Shown: positions 48,241 through 58,182 of the stretch, in pieces | Layout: the number at the start of each line of letters is the position of its first letter | Position numbering within the stretch: position 1 is the first letter of the stretch | NCBI GenBank assembly: GCA_025677835.1 | Contig: JAIXMR010000049.1 | Span: 62,001 to 126,000, forward strand | From: Sporodiniella umbellata | Taxonomy: Eukaryota; Mucoromycota; Mucoromycetes; Mucorales; Rhizopodaceae | Length of the DNA stretch: 64,000 nt | Direction of reading: 5' to 3' | Translations under genes and position numbers: made by a program | The notes under the pieces: generated by a model | Told to the model about the DNA's origin: nothing | Seen by the model: the letters and a program-made list of their open reading frames with translations, nothing else | Database searches by the model: none

Positions 48241-51200
48241 TTTTTTGTATGTAAATATCTATATAAATACTCTGTTTAAAACTTTTCTTTGTCAAAGAGA
48301 GCTCTTCATTTTGTTCTCTTTTGTTTTTAATATGCAATAATAAAAATAACAATAATAAGGTATTCATGTTTTTCTTTATCAAAAAGTGTACATGTTTTAT
48401 AAATTGTGTTATACAACCTTTTGTTAAGCTTGAGAACACATCCCGTAGTAGTGTTACTCAATTTTCCTTATTTCAAAAAAAAAAAATTAGATTGCGTATT
48501 CAGATAGTCTTAGAAAGAAATTTTCATATGCCCCAGTAGCATTATGTACCACCCCATAGGACAGAATAGTAAAAATATACTTTTTTTTCTCTACACGATT
48601 AGTGAAATTTGAGACCAAAGCTTTGTTTAGATCGATTTCCTTCTTTAAGTTAGCCTCTATGCGGATCACGTATTCTCTAAACAAAAATAACATAAAACAC
48701 TCATTTCAAAGAAAAGAAAAAAAGACAGGCCTTGTATTTTTATGCGGTATTACATTTTAATTTAGAAAGGGTTTAATGTGTTCCTGTTCCAATATACACA
48801 CATATATATAGGCCTGTGAAGCTCTTCTATGTGTAACAAATCAGAGAAAAAAGGTTCCCGTGGTTTGTGTCATTCAGATAACGTACACATATATAAATTA
48901 TTGATATACAGCTAAACAAAGATTATACAGTTGACACGTAGAAAATCAAAGATTAAGAACAACGTTTTAGAGCTTTCTTTTTTTTATATGCAAAAAAAGA
49001 TAGAGAGAGAAATGGGGAACCTACAGAAGATACTTTATACACCAAAGTCTATTGTTGTATTGAAGAAAAAGGTTCTTCTGGTACGTAGACCATTGTGGTA
49101 AGCATCATTTTTTTTTAGTCTCCTAAAGGTTTAAGCAGGTTTATAAGATAGCCCTTATTAAGAGATATATCAAGTTGAGTACTTGATTGTTTAATGCCTC
49201 TTTTTGTTTCAGATAAAACGGTTTTCTATAGAATCCTAATGTTCTGGAGAACAGTCTCAGCGAGGTAACCAACAAACTAACGTTTCTTTGAAATCTATCT
49301 TTTTTTCTTGCTTGTGCAACGTATCTACAGTGCCTTAAACTGTAGATACTTTCGATATAGTTCAAATTACGCTAGAAGAATTCGATTCGGTGTTTTTTTT
49401 ATATACAGAGTGTTTCCTTGGCCAATACATGTGTTTGTCTTGGATGTTTTTTTGAAGCTTTTAAAACATCTTTAGGTCAACTTCAAGTCGTACTTGACCT
49501 CAGGTTGATAACCAAAACTTGGAATACAGATACAACTCAGGAGCGCTTTTTCTTTTCTTTGTATTTTTGGGTACTCTAAATTACGTACAAAGAAAAAGCT
49601 GACAAAATTCTGAAAGTCAGAGAAAGCATTGGCCGATTGAGTTTAGATAGTCCTTCAACTATTCTGTAGACCCTCAAAAAAAAAAAAAAAAAAAAAAAAC
49701 AGCCGGGCATAACACTATCTCGAAGGTAATAGCAAAAGAGAAGGCTATTATTATCTTGAACAGGCGGGTTTGTGTATTTACAATCGTTTTTGATAAGCTA
49801 AGAAAAACAACAACAACAAGTAATCATATCAGTTCAATCAAAGCTACGCTTGCTTTTTATGCGAGAATTGTTTCCTAATTACCGAAAAAGAGGGTTTTAA
49901 TATCTGCATGTTAGAAAAAAATTTGTTATGTAATACTTTACAGGCTGTGACATGTATACAGAAAGATTGTAACGTGTATCCGAATTTTACAGTGAGAACG
50001 GTAAATTTTGTCACTCTCAGAAAATTGGATGTCTGCAATTAAAAAGTAAATGTCACTTTCCAAAAAATTAATGACATCAAGCCAAATATACTTGTCCTTT
50101 TGGAATAAAAGAAATATCGCAACAAGTAGAATAGAATTGACTTGAACGATGCCTCTCTTTCGTTTGGTTCTAAACAAATTTTTTTGTTGATAAGGAACTG
50201 GTATCTGCAGCAACACGAATCAATTAACCAAGTTGATATTACTAATGGAAGAATTGATATCCTAGTTGCAGCCGACCTTGAAGCAGACACTGATGATATA
50301 AAAATATGATCTATCGAATTCAAAAAGCCAAATGCCGCTACAGCTACATCACTACAACAATAAAATAAAAATATCAAGATCAACGGCTGTATTTTAAATG
50401 GCATCGATCTTTTCGCTTAAACACTGATCTCGAGCTTTTTTACTTAGCTTTCGCTGTCAAACCTACTTGTATAATTCAATCGTTCAGATGCAAAAACTAC
50501 TTTGTAGAAAACGATGTTATGAATTTCAGCTTGATAGGTTCTTTGGTAAAGTTACATCAACTTCAAAAAAGTATTTTAAACCTTTGTGTCTGGAGAGGGT
50601 TTACAGTGGAGCTTAGCAGCAGAACCACACCGTCTCATATTAAGTAATCTTATAAATATGATCTTGTGGAAGTCAGCGATTATCCTTCAAATAGTGTTGT
50701 CCAATAACCAAAGACAAATATAGCCCTAGTCAGCATATTCTTGTCACCTAGCAATCAGTCAAAAATAACAAAGCATACGACTGATCAATTACAGAAGGAA
50801 TTTAAATAAAGTTATAGCAAATAAAGAATCATTTTTATTAATCTATCATTATACTTTGAGAAAAGATGTTTTGGTTGCTGACCCAGAATAAAAGAAATAA
50901 AAAACGAAATGAATAATATGTAGAAATGCAAAGCAAAAACGAAAAGTCGTTTTATGACCAAACTACTATAGCTCACTTCCTGCAATATCAAAAAATGTAT
51001 ACCCAACTTGACTTTCCTTTATATTCTAACGCAATCGATTTAAGCTCTCTCCTGAACCTGATACCTTATCAACAAAAAAATTTGTTTAGAACCAAACGAA
51101 AGAGAGGCATCGTTCAAGTCAATTCTATTCTACTTGTTGCGATATTTCTTTTATTCCAAAAGGACAAGTATATTTGGCTTGATGTCATTAATTTTTTGGA

Positions 51201-52468
51201 AAGTGACATTTACTTTTTAATTGCAGACATCCAATTTTCTGAGAGTGACAAAATTTACCTGTATCTATTACCTTTGGCACAATTCCGGCTTTCTATGCTT
51301 TAATTTTTCTTCACTCCTCTTTGTGAACAAAAGTAAAACATTTAGGCCTGTTTCAGCTAAACATATTACACTACATATTATGGTCACAATATATAATGTT
51401 TATTAAATAATAATACGACAAGATCTTTTGTGAAAGTCTTTTTGGTGCGGGAAAATAAAATGAAAAAAATAACCGCAACAGGGCCTATTAAAAATAGTTT
51501 ATCTTGACTTGAGATTCAAGATAACATGAAATTGCGTCAAGTCGTATCCCAAGTGTGAGATCTTTGGATGGAACCTAGGCTTTTCCTTTTTTTATTTGAA
51601 CTTATTCCGATTTTTTCTCGGTTGAAGAAGCAATCGGGCAACAAAGATTATGCAATCCTAAGCCTTTCATGACTCAAGAGTTTACTCAGAGTTTACACAT
51701 TAAAATTTCCAAACAAAGCGTGTGCGACCATTATAAACACATTAAACGTTTAAATTTTCTAGTAACGTTGTACACAATTTCATGCTAAAAAAAGATTTGT
51801 TTGGTTTGCAGTAAGCAATGATTGGCTTAAAGTAGGTTAGTTTATTGATACTAACAACTAGGCAATGTTGTTCGAAATTGTGTTTACCGGTTTTGATGTA
51901 AAAGTTTTACTAGAATATTACTTGCGAGTTAGAATCACGCGATTTTTTTTCCTTCTCCCCTCACCCTTTGTTTTGAATGACACACGCTTTGGTCTCGATT
52001 TATCTGAGTTATCAACCTAACAAGTGTAGGTACTGATTGACGTCCTTGTTTTGTTGCGGCGGTTTTATTGTAGTTATCTGCCGATCTTGGCGTTGGCACT
52101 ATTTTTTTCTTCTTAGTTTCCAAGAACGTTTAGATCAAAGCTTGTCTTTGAGTATACTGCTTTAGGCTTTTTTTTTTTTTTTTTTTGTACATCCAAACTT
52201 TTGCTATTAGCATTTGCCTACGCTCTGCTTCCTATTTAGTGTTTTAATCAATAGTTCCAAAACACTTTGCTCAGCATAATGTCTTGGCTAGAAGCTAAGT
52301 TTTAGCCAAACAGTCTGGGTACCTTCTCCCTCTCTTTTTTTTTTTTTTTGTTTGGGTTATAGCTCGCCCAACCAAAGTAGAGTGAAGTTGAACAGCATGT
52401 GGTTCAACACCAAGAAAACGGGTCCAAGTATTTTGTCTATGTACTTTTATGTGTGTATGTGTTTATTA
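48241..52468. other. Gene-poor region containing a large inverted repeat
   Basis: 4.2 kb without a supportable gene. It holds the perfect inverted repeat listed separately, A/T homopolymers (49676-49699, 52169-52186), and between the repeat arms a plus-strand protein-like stretch (about 50440-50645, broken further on by TAA codons) that may be decayed coding DNA. Confidence 0.45.
50000..51259. repeat. Perfect 196-bp inverted repeat with 868-bp spacer
   Basis: Bases 50000-50195 are the exact reverse complement of 51064-51259. Identity stops abruptly at both ends of each arm, with no similarity in the flanks or spacer edges. Because of this, the same 65-aa translation (starting YQQKNLFRTKRKRG) appears on opposite strands. 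It does not look like a gene. There are no obvious target-site duplications. A transcript through it could form a long hairpin. Confidence 0.92.
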
Positions 52469-54346
52469 TTATGAAAACATGTCATCAAATGCTTTTTTGT
52501 CTAATTGGCCTTTTTTGACCTTTTTGAATTGTCTTTCTTCTTCTGCTAGATCATCCCAATCGTCCCCTTCATCTTTGTCATGGTCGTTTTCTTCTTCCCG
52601 CGCTCTTTTCTTTTCTTCTTCTGCTTGTTTTTTCAGGTATTCTCTTTTGGCTACCTTTTTCTCTTTACGTATCGACTTGCGTTCTTTGGCATCTGTTTTA
52701 TCAGACCAGGCGGCCTTTTTATCCTTCTTTTGGTGCTGTTGAGGCTTTTGTTTTTGTTCGGCCAGCTCTCTTTGTCTTTTGGCCTCCTTCATCTTGTCGC
52801 TGTACTTGAACTGAGGCCAGTCGATTTTTTCTTCCACAAACTTGTCTGTTGTCTGGTCTTTCAATTCTGGCATACGAGGAAGTCTGAGGAGCCCAAAGGC
52901 CATCCCGAGCTGTGCGAGATTGATGTCTTTAGTACGGAAGATGAAGCTTGCCTCATGCTTGGAATAAGCACGGGTCCAGGACACAAACGCTTTAACACCC
53001 AGATCTGAAATGTCTCGGTCGGTTTTGACAATCGTGCGAATTTCGGAAACAAAGTCTGGTAGTGATACATCCTCTACGGGCACAGACGATGATTTGTCTT
53101 CTCCCTGTTCTTCTGCAGGTAGGCTGTTGTCTACTGTCTTGCCATCGGGTAAAAGGTAAGGACGAAACTGGAGAGGAATCTTTCTCAACTTAAGAAAGTC
53201 CACATACAGCTCCTCTCTTCCTCTTATCAACAACACTGTAGCCTTTCCTTTTCTTCCCGCACGGCCGGCACGACCACATCGATGGGAAAAAGCCTTGGGG
53301 TCCTGAGGTGGGTCGACCTGGATGACATAATCAAGGTCAGATATATCTAATCCACGTGAAGCAACATCTGTACAGAGCAAGACGGCAGGGATCGCAGGTG
53401 AAAGCTCTGTAAATGTAGTGTAGGTGGCAGAGCGTCGTTTGGTATCCATTTGGCCATGAAGGGAGTGAAAAGAGAAAGGTTTTAATCGAGGCAAGCGAGA
53501 GAGTATCTTGTAAAAGTAATCGACCATGGCGCACGTGGCAAAATAGACAATGAACTTGCGGGCTCCTTCGGTCTGTGCCAGTTCGCTTTCTAGTAAACGT
53601 GCCATCTGCAAGAGTTTTTGGTCGGCGTCGCATACCAAGTAGTTGATTTCCAAAGTGGAGGGCGTGCGCTGTACAGTGCCCTTGTTGATCAAATCCTCTA
53701 CTTTAACCACAATACGCACCGGGTTACGTAAACCGGCTCTGATCAGTTCTGAAATAGCATCGGTCATCGTCGCAGAGAATAGGCCCGTACGACGCTGTTT
53801 GGGTAACTGGGCAATGATGGTATTGATCTGTTTGGAGAACCCCATATCTAACAATCGGTCGGCTTCGTCCATGACAAGCACCTCAAGTTCTTTGGTATTG
53901 ACTAACTGCCCTGATTTGGTCAACAGCTCCTCTAATCTTCCTGGTGTACCAATCAAGATACGAGGCGAATCTCTTTTGAACGTGTGTATATCCTCAGGAA
54001 GTGTGGTGGTTCCGCCAATAAACAGACCGCAAAGCACTTGGTCTTTGTTTTCATGTTCTTCAACAAAATGATTGAATACCGTATAAATCTGCTGCGCTAA
54101 TTCTCGAGTAGGTGTAATGATAATAGCTCCTACTTCTTGATTCTTCAAAGCTTCCTCTCGTCTCAACAACTTTTCCAAAATGGGCACGACAAATGCAAGT
54201 GTTTTGCCAGATCCTGTCACAGCCTCTACGACAACGTCCTTGTTTTTCATAAAAAGCGGTATAGCGCCTGCTTGTACAGGTGTCATGGTTTCAAAGCCCA
54301 ATGTGTCGATCGTTTCTAAGCTTTGTTGAACATTAGCATAAACCAT
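52469..54346 (-). CDS. SPB4: DEAD-box RNA helicase Spb4/DDX55
   Basis: ATP-dependent helicase for maturation of 60S pre-ribosomes (27S pre-rRNA processing) in the nucleolus. Single exon, 625 aa, unusual among the intron-rich genes here. Motifs in order: Q-motif FETMTPVQAGAIP, Walker A AVTGSGKT, PTRELA, GG, TPGRL, DEAD (VMDEADRLLDMGF), SAT, VYFATCAMVDYF, the HGQMDTKRR region, CTDVASRGLDI and HRCGRAGRAGRKG. The Spb4-specific part follows: FVSWTRAYSKHEASFIFR, then LAQLGMAFGLLRLPRMPEL and the Lys/Glu-rich tail (AKRQRELAEQKQKPQQHQKK) with RAREEENDHDKDEGDDWDDL. The start MVYANVQQSLETIDTLGF is the only reasonable one. Confidence 0.95.
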   Translation of the reverse strand: MVYANVQQSLETIDTLGFETMTPVQAGAIPLFMKNKDVVVEAVTGSGKTLAFVVPILEKLLRREEALKNQEVGAIIITPTRELAQQIYTVFNHFVEEHENKDQVLCGLFIGGTTTLPEDIHTFKRDSPRILIGTPGRLEELLTKSGQLVNTKELEVLVMDEADRLLDMGFSKQINTIIAQLPKQRRTGLFSATMTDAISELIRAGLRNPVRIVVKVEDLINKGTVQRTPSTLEINYLVCDADQKLLQMARLLESELAQTEGARKFIVYFATCAMVDYFYKILSRLPRLKPFSFHSLHGQMDTKRRSATYTTFTELSPAIPAVLLCTDVASRGLDISDLDYVIQVDPPQDPKAFSHRCGRAGRAGRKGKATVLLIRGREELYVDFLKLRKIPLQFRPYLLPDGKTVDNSLPAEEQGEDKSSSVPVEDVSLPDFVSEIRTIVKTDRDISDLGVKAFVSWTRAYSKHEASFIFRTKDINLAQLGMAFGLLRLPRMPELKDQTTDKFVEEKIDWPQFKYSDKMKEAKRQRELAEQKQKPQQHQKKDKKAAWSDKTDAKERKSIRKEKKVAKREYLKKQAEEEKKRAREEENDHDKDEGDDWDDLAEEERQFKKVKKGQLDKKAFDDMFS

Positions 54347-55522
54347 TTCTTTTTATAATAACTGTATATGTACATTGAATCGCTTAAAGGCGTATTCAAG
54401 GAACGCCAAGATCCAGCAATGTTGGGTACAGCAGTCATTCTTTGTATTTTTTTTTTAAAAAAAAAGAAAAAAAAAGAAAAGGAAAAAGGGATTATGGAAC
54501 AAAACTAACAAGCCACCCAATGCTTGTCTGCTTTAACACTCAGCGTCGTTGTGCATGAATCTCATACTGTGCTCGATCTTTTTGAACTAAGAGAAAACAA
54601 ACAAAACAAATTTAATGCATATAAAAGAGCTATATTTCTCTTGGAAACAGCGGTTTTGTTTTGCTTTTTGTAGACAGTGTTGATTTCCAGTGAATCTCGT
54701 TGTCGATTGGCTTTTTTCTTATTTTTTCATGTATACCTAGAGTAAATAATAGTAAGCTGATGCCAGAATCTCCTAAGCATAAAACCAACAAAAAAAAAAA
54801 AAAAAATAGAAGAATATCTCCTTTTTCCCCCTCCCCTTACAAATAATGTTCAAGAAAAAGAAAGAAGAAAAGGAGTAAAGAAAAAAAAAGAAAACAAAAA
54901 GCGAGTAAAGCGGAGAAGTAAACCTAAATAGGGCAGGTCCAATCCATCTGTGGTTGTTTCTTGTTATTTAGCCATGAAAGACTTTTTATCAAGCAATGGA
55001 AAGCATCTAAGCTGTGGATGTAGGCTTGCTTTGGTTTTAGTATAGCTCTTCCATTCGATTGGTAAGTAGCATGTGAGCAATATGCAGTATGTTGCTTTTT
55101 TTTTTTTTTTTAAAAAAAAAGGCCAGCTAGCGTTTTAAAGAGAACTGAAAGGTACAACCATCTTAAAAACGTTCCCCATTTCTTTTACTCTGACGAACAA
55201 TAACGTAAACGTGTACTACTTTGCACTCCCAAAAAGATAAATTTACCCGAATAGATCCAATCCTGTTTGAATCTAGAAAACGAGCTTTTTACGGGGCGCA
55301 AGAGTGTTTCTAAAATAAACAAAAGACATCAAAAATTAAAAGCCACACTTAAAAAGGGTTTATACCTCTTCATGGCTTCACCTTTATTCATACGAAACAA
55401 CAACCATGGGCCAAAAGAGCAACGGACTTTGCTTCGTTTGGCATCGGACTAGCGAATATTCTGGTTCAAAGAACTGGGGTGCGTTTAGGGAATGTGAAGA
55501 CAAAAAACAAGTCGCATGAAAC
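54347..55522. other. Intergenic region upstream of SPB4
   Basis: 1.2 kb, AT-rich, with T10/A9 at 54447-54465 and T16/A9 at 55096-55120. No gene supported; an open frame near 55270-55450 has no recognisable domain. Confidence 0.4.
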
Positions 55523-55623
55523 TACTGTATTTCCGCTGTCAGTTGGTCACTTTTTGGAAAAACTTTGTCATTTTTTAAATTTCAATTGGCCACTTTTTTG
55601 AGCCTCACTTTTTAAATTTCAAG

Positions 55624-55693
55624 TCCAAGAGTCCAAGCGTTGGGCTTTCTGATTGGCTATTGTTTCTTTCATTTTTTTTTGTGGACTCTTGGA
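55624..55693. repeat. Small inverted repeat in the leader of the transposon's zinc-finger gene
   Basis: TCCAAGAGTCCA at 55624-55635 is the exact reverse complement of TGGACTCTTGGA at 55682-55693, 46 bp apart, between the left terminus and the ATG at 55736. Confidence 0.6.
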
Positions 55694-55735
55694 AGTCCAA
55701 AAGTCCTGTTTAATTTTTTAGTGTTTTTGTTTGCC

Positions 55736-57181
55736 ATGGCTGTTTCTAATTGTCCTCAATGCAGTAAAACGTTCACTAGTGAACATAGACTGGATACTCA
55801 CAGAAAAGAAAAACATGTCGATCGTGCGTTTGCAACTTGTTATGACAACACCGAGCTTTGCCTCATCCGTTGCATTGGCCACTTCCGATGCCTTTGTGAC
55901 CATAGTCCATCATTTGAAACTTTAAACGGGTTTTCTAAACACGTGCGAAAAAAAACATGCAAAGTTATAAAGGCCATTTCGTTTAGTAAGCTCACTTACG
56001 TGTTTGTTTTTGGTCAATCCACAAAAGTATGAGGTATGCTTGCAGCCGAGCTTTGGCAGGATCGATATTATTAAATGAATCTACTGGGAAAGCGCTACTT
56101 GTGAATTGTGTCGAAGTGTTTGGTCGAAGAAGAACTTTGGATGCTCATCGAGAATCATTTCGAACAAAAAATGGGGGATCAATGTGTACCTCAATTCCTC
56201 CCGAAGACACAAAATACAAAAACGTATACCCCACAACAATAACGGATGCGGATGGCACGAAACTTGTAATTGGAACAAAAACGTTTAATGCATTAATCAC
56301 TTCAAGTCTGCGTTTAGATACACCTTTCAACCCAGAAGTCGGACCAAGCGTCATGTCCTTTGACCTGAACGACAGTTCCAAAGCAAAAACTACCACCATC
56401 TTCATCAAGGAATCGGCTTGGAAAGAAGCAGCTGAAATTGCTCAAAACAGCAATGCAGCATCCATTGCTTCCTATGATTTAATCTACCAATTACACCAAT
56501 GAAAGACGTCTTAGTTTATAATAGATACTAGAAAAGATATAATATTCTATAGTTAGATTGATCCTTAAATTCAGCGAGAATTGAGAATCCAAATCTTTAC
56601 AGTTATATAAACTGTTATAAAAAGCTACATTTTAAAAGGACATAAGTCACTAAATGTGACGCTGAGACTGGATGGACTATAGAAGTATGAAAAAACCCTC
56701 AATCTAGACAAAAAAAATAACTTATATAAAGCGAGACATCTCTCAATTACGAACTCGCTTTCACCAGCAATCAACCTACTTTCTTTGTCGAGCAAGCAAC
56801 GAGACAGTAGATAATTTGGCGGCTAGACCATATACCATCTATACTCTCGCAGAATGGGATAATGGCAATGACAATGCGGATTACCGTACTGCATCCAAGC
56901 TCTTCCAAACAATCGCAATCAATGTAATAGGTGGGAACCCTCGTTTAAAAAAATACACTATATCCTCGTTATGCAGCGAATTGAAGGTAGAGGGAACTGC
57001 TGTACACCATATTTTTCAATCGATTTCTACTCAATTCTCCAATGATACTACCTTCATTACCATCATTGGCAACAAATCTTTAAACCACAAACTCCAAAAA
57101 CTGGCCAATCTTTTAGCACCTGCAATTACTAAGGCAAATCAATCAGTCAAACAAGCCGTCCTTCAGGCTTACGCTCGTTAA
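55736..57181 (+). pseudogene. Broken C2H2 zinc-finger gene inside the TIR element
   Basis: Starts MAVSNCPQCSKTFTSEHRLD at 55736. Finger 1 is C-x2-C-x12-H-x4-H. A second finger-like unit FRCLCDHSPSFETLNGFSKH ends in Cys (C2HC-like). A third reads CELC followed, after a one-base frame change near 56120, by FGRRRTLDAHRESF. There is also a stop near 56073. The following part (DADGTKLVIGTKTFNALITS to YDLIYQLHQ, stop about 56500) and a separate downstream frame (about 56715-57181, ending QAVLQAYAR) have no family I recognise; they may be later exons or a second gene. The breaks suggest it is inactive. Possible roles are a DNA-binding subunit or transposase-like factor of the element. Confidence 0.55.
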
Positions 57182-57341
57182 AACTGCCATCAGATCGCAT
57201 ACTTATATGAACTTCATCACTAATGACACCAAGGTGACTATTGACAGTTTCAGGCACAAAAAAAGTATACCATTCCTTGTCTCTTCGATTCCCTTAGCTT
57301 GATCATTGAAATAACAGAATAAAAAAAAACCGTGAGCTTTG

Positions 57342-57664
57342 TTAAAACTCCAAATTAGAACATTGTTCCAAGAGCATACTGCCTTCGTCAACAATATCAT
57401 ACATGGTTTCCGGCCTGCCATACTCATCGACAACAGTGCCATTTCCATCTTCATATATAAACTGAATACTGATGAAATTGTATTTTTTTTCCTTGCATAG
57501 TTGCAATAAAGAAGAAAAACTAGCACCAGGAAACATTATATTCGCTGTGGTATCCACATTACTCTGTGATCGGTATGTACCAAACGTTTTTACATAGAAG
57601 ACATTTATAAAAGGATATACGACAATGTCACAGGATTCTCGTCTCCCTGGTGTTGGAACAACTG
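57342..57664 (-). CDS. Hypothetical ORF inside the TIR element, right side
   Basis: Open minus-strand frame of about 107 codons, starting after a likely splice acceptor (TTTACAG) near 57665, so the first exon may lie within the right terminal repeats. Readable segments: PTPGRRESCDIVVYPFINVF, FPGASFSSLLQLCKEKKY and YEDGNGTVVDEYGRPETMYD, ending CSNLEF. No known domain. The length, the balanced amino-acid composition and the lack of homopolymer bias suggest real coding rather than chance. It is convergent with the zinc-finger pseudogene. It could be a transposon gene or a captured cellular exon. Confidence 0.4.
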
Positions 57665-57748
57665 TAAATTTATTAAGTGACCAATTGAGGCTAAAAAGGT
57701 GATCAATTGAAGTTCTGAAAAGTGACTAAATGATCTTCAGAAAAGTGA

Positions 57749-57836
57749 CCAATTGAGGCTCAAAAAAATGGCCAATTGAAATTTAAAAAATGGCCAAGTT
57801 TTTCCAAAAAGCGACCAATTGACGGCGGAAATACAG
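57749..57836 (-). repeat. Right terminal inverted repeat of the TIR element
   Basis: Reads on the minus strand from CTGTATTTCCGCCGTCAATT to GAGCCTCA, matching the left terminus. Further inward (57660-57750) four more degenerate CAATTGGTCAC units follow, as in subterminal transposase-binding arrays. Confidence 0.8.
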
Positions 57837-57838
57837 TA

Positions 57839-58182
57839 TGAATAAACTTTTTCCTATTTTTAATCTTTTTTCTCCTTTTCTCTTTATAAAAAAAAATTTG
57901 CACTAAAATATAAAAAAAGAAAAAAAAAAAAAAACACACCCACTTTTTTTCATAGTCTATTATTTTCTTTCTTTTTTTTTTTTTTTTTTTTTTTTTGCTT
58001 TTTTTCCTGTTTTGTTTTTCTTTTGTTTTCAAAGGTAAACTAAGGGTTTGCTTTCATGTGATTAACTAATGAGTGTAATTCTTCTTTCGCAGATTCTCTT
58101 TTCCACGTTTTCTTTTCTTTTGTTAAGACAGACATTATACCAAACAAGTTATTATACAACCGCATATATCTCCACTTTACGA
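57839..58182. other. Promoter region of the ankyrin gene
   Basis: 344 bp between the TA flank of the transposon and the ankyrin start codon, with a T26-type run near 57971-57996 and other A/T runs. The transposon therefore sits directly upstream of this gene's promoter. Confidence 0.45.

Larger units (their letters stand above)
55525..57836. mobile_element. TIR DNA transposon of unknown superfamily, flanked by TA
   Basis: Two inverted termini begin CTGTATTTCCGC and match over about 80 bp with roughly six mismatches, mostly transitions. Left arm: 55525 to about 55606; right arm: about 57755 to 57836. Both are directly bordered by TA (55523-55524 and 57837-57838), the expected duplication for Tc1/mariner-like and some other superfamilies. 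The ends contain imperfect repeats of a CAATTGG(T/C)CA-T4-5 unit, about seven copies on the right and three to four on the left. Inside are a decayed plus-strand zinc-finger gene and a convergent minus-strand ORF. No DDE transposase, tyrosine recombinase or RT motif was recognised. Total 2312 bp. Confidence 0.85.

Noticed and set aside
49938..51303. Two paralogous ORFs on opposite strands sharing a 65-aa block
   Set aside because: They are the same 196-bp inverted repeat read outward on each strand; the rest of the frames is unrelated and AT-rich, so they are not genes.
58069..58182. Hydrophobic N-terminal extension of the ankyrin protein
   Set aside because: It would be a membrane or signal segment on an apparently nuclear protein and reads like a T-rich leader; the internal ATG at 58183 fits better.
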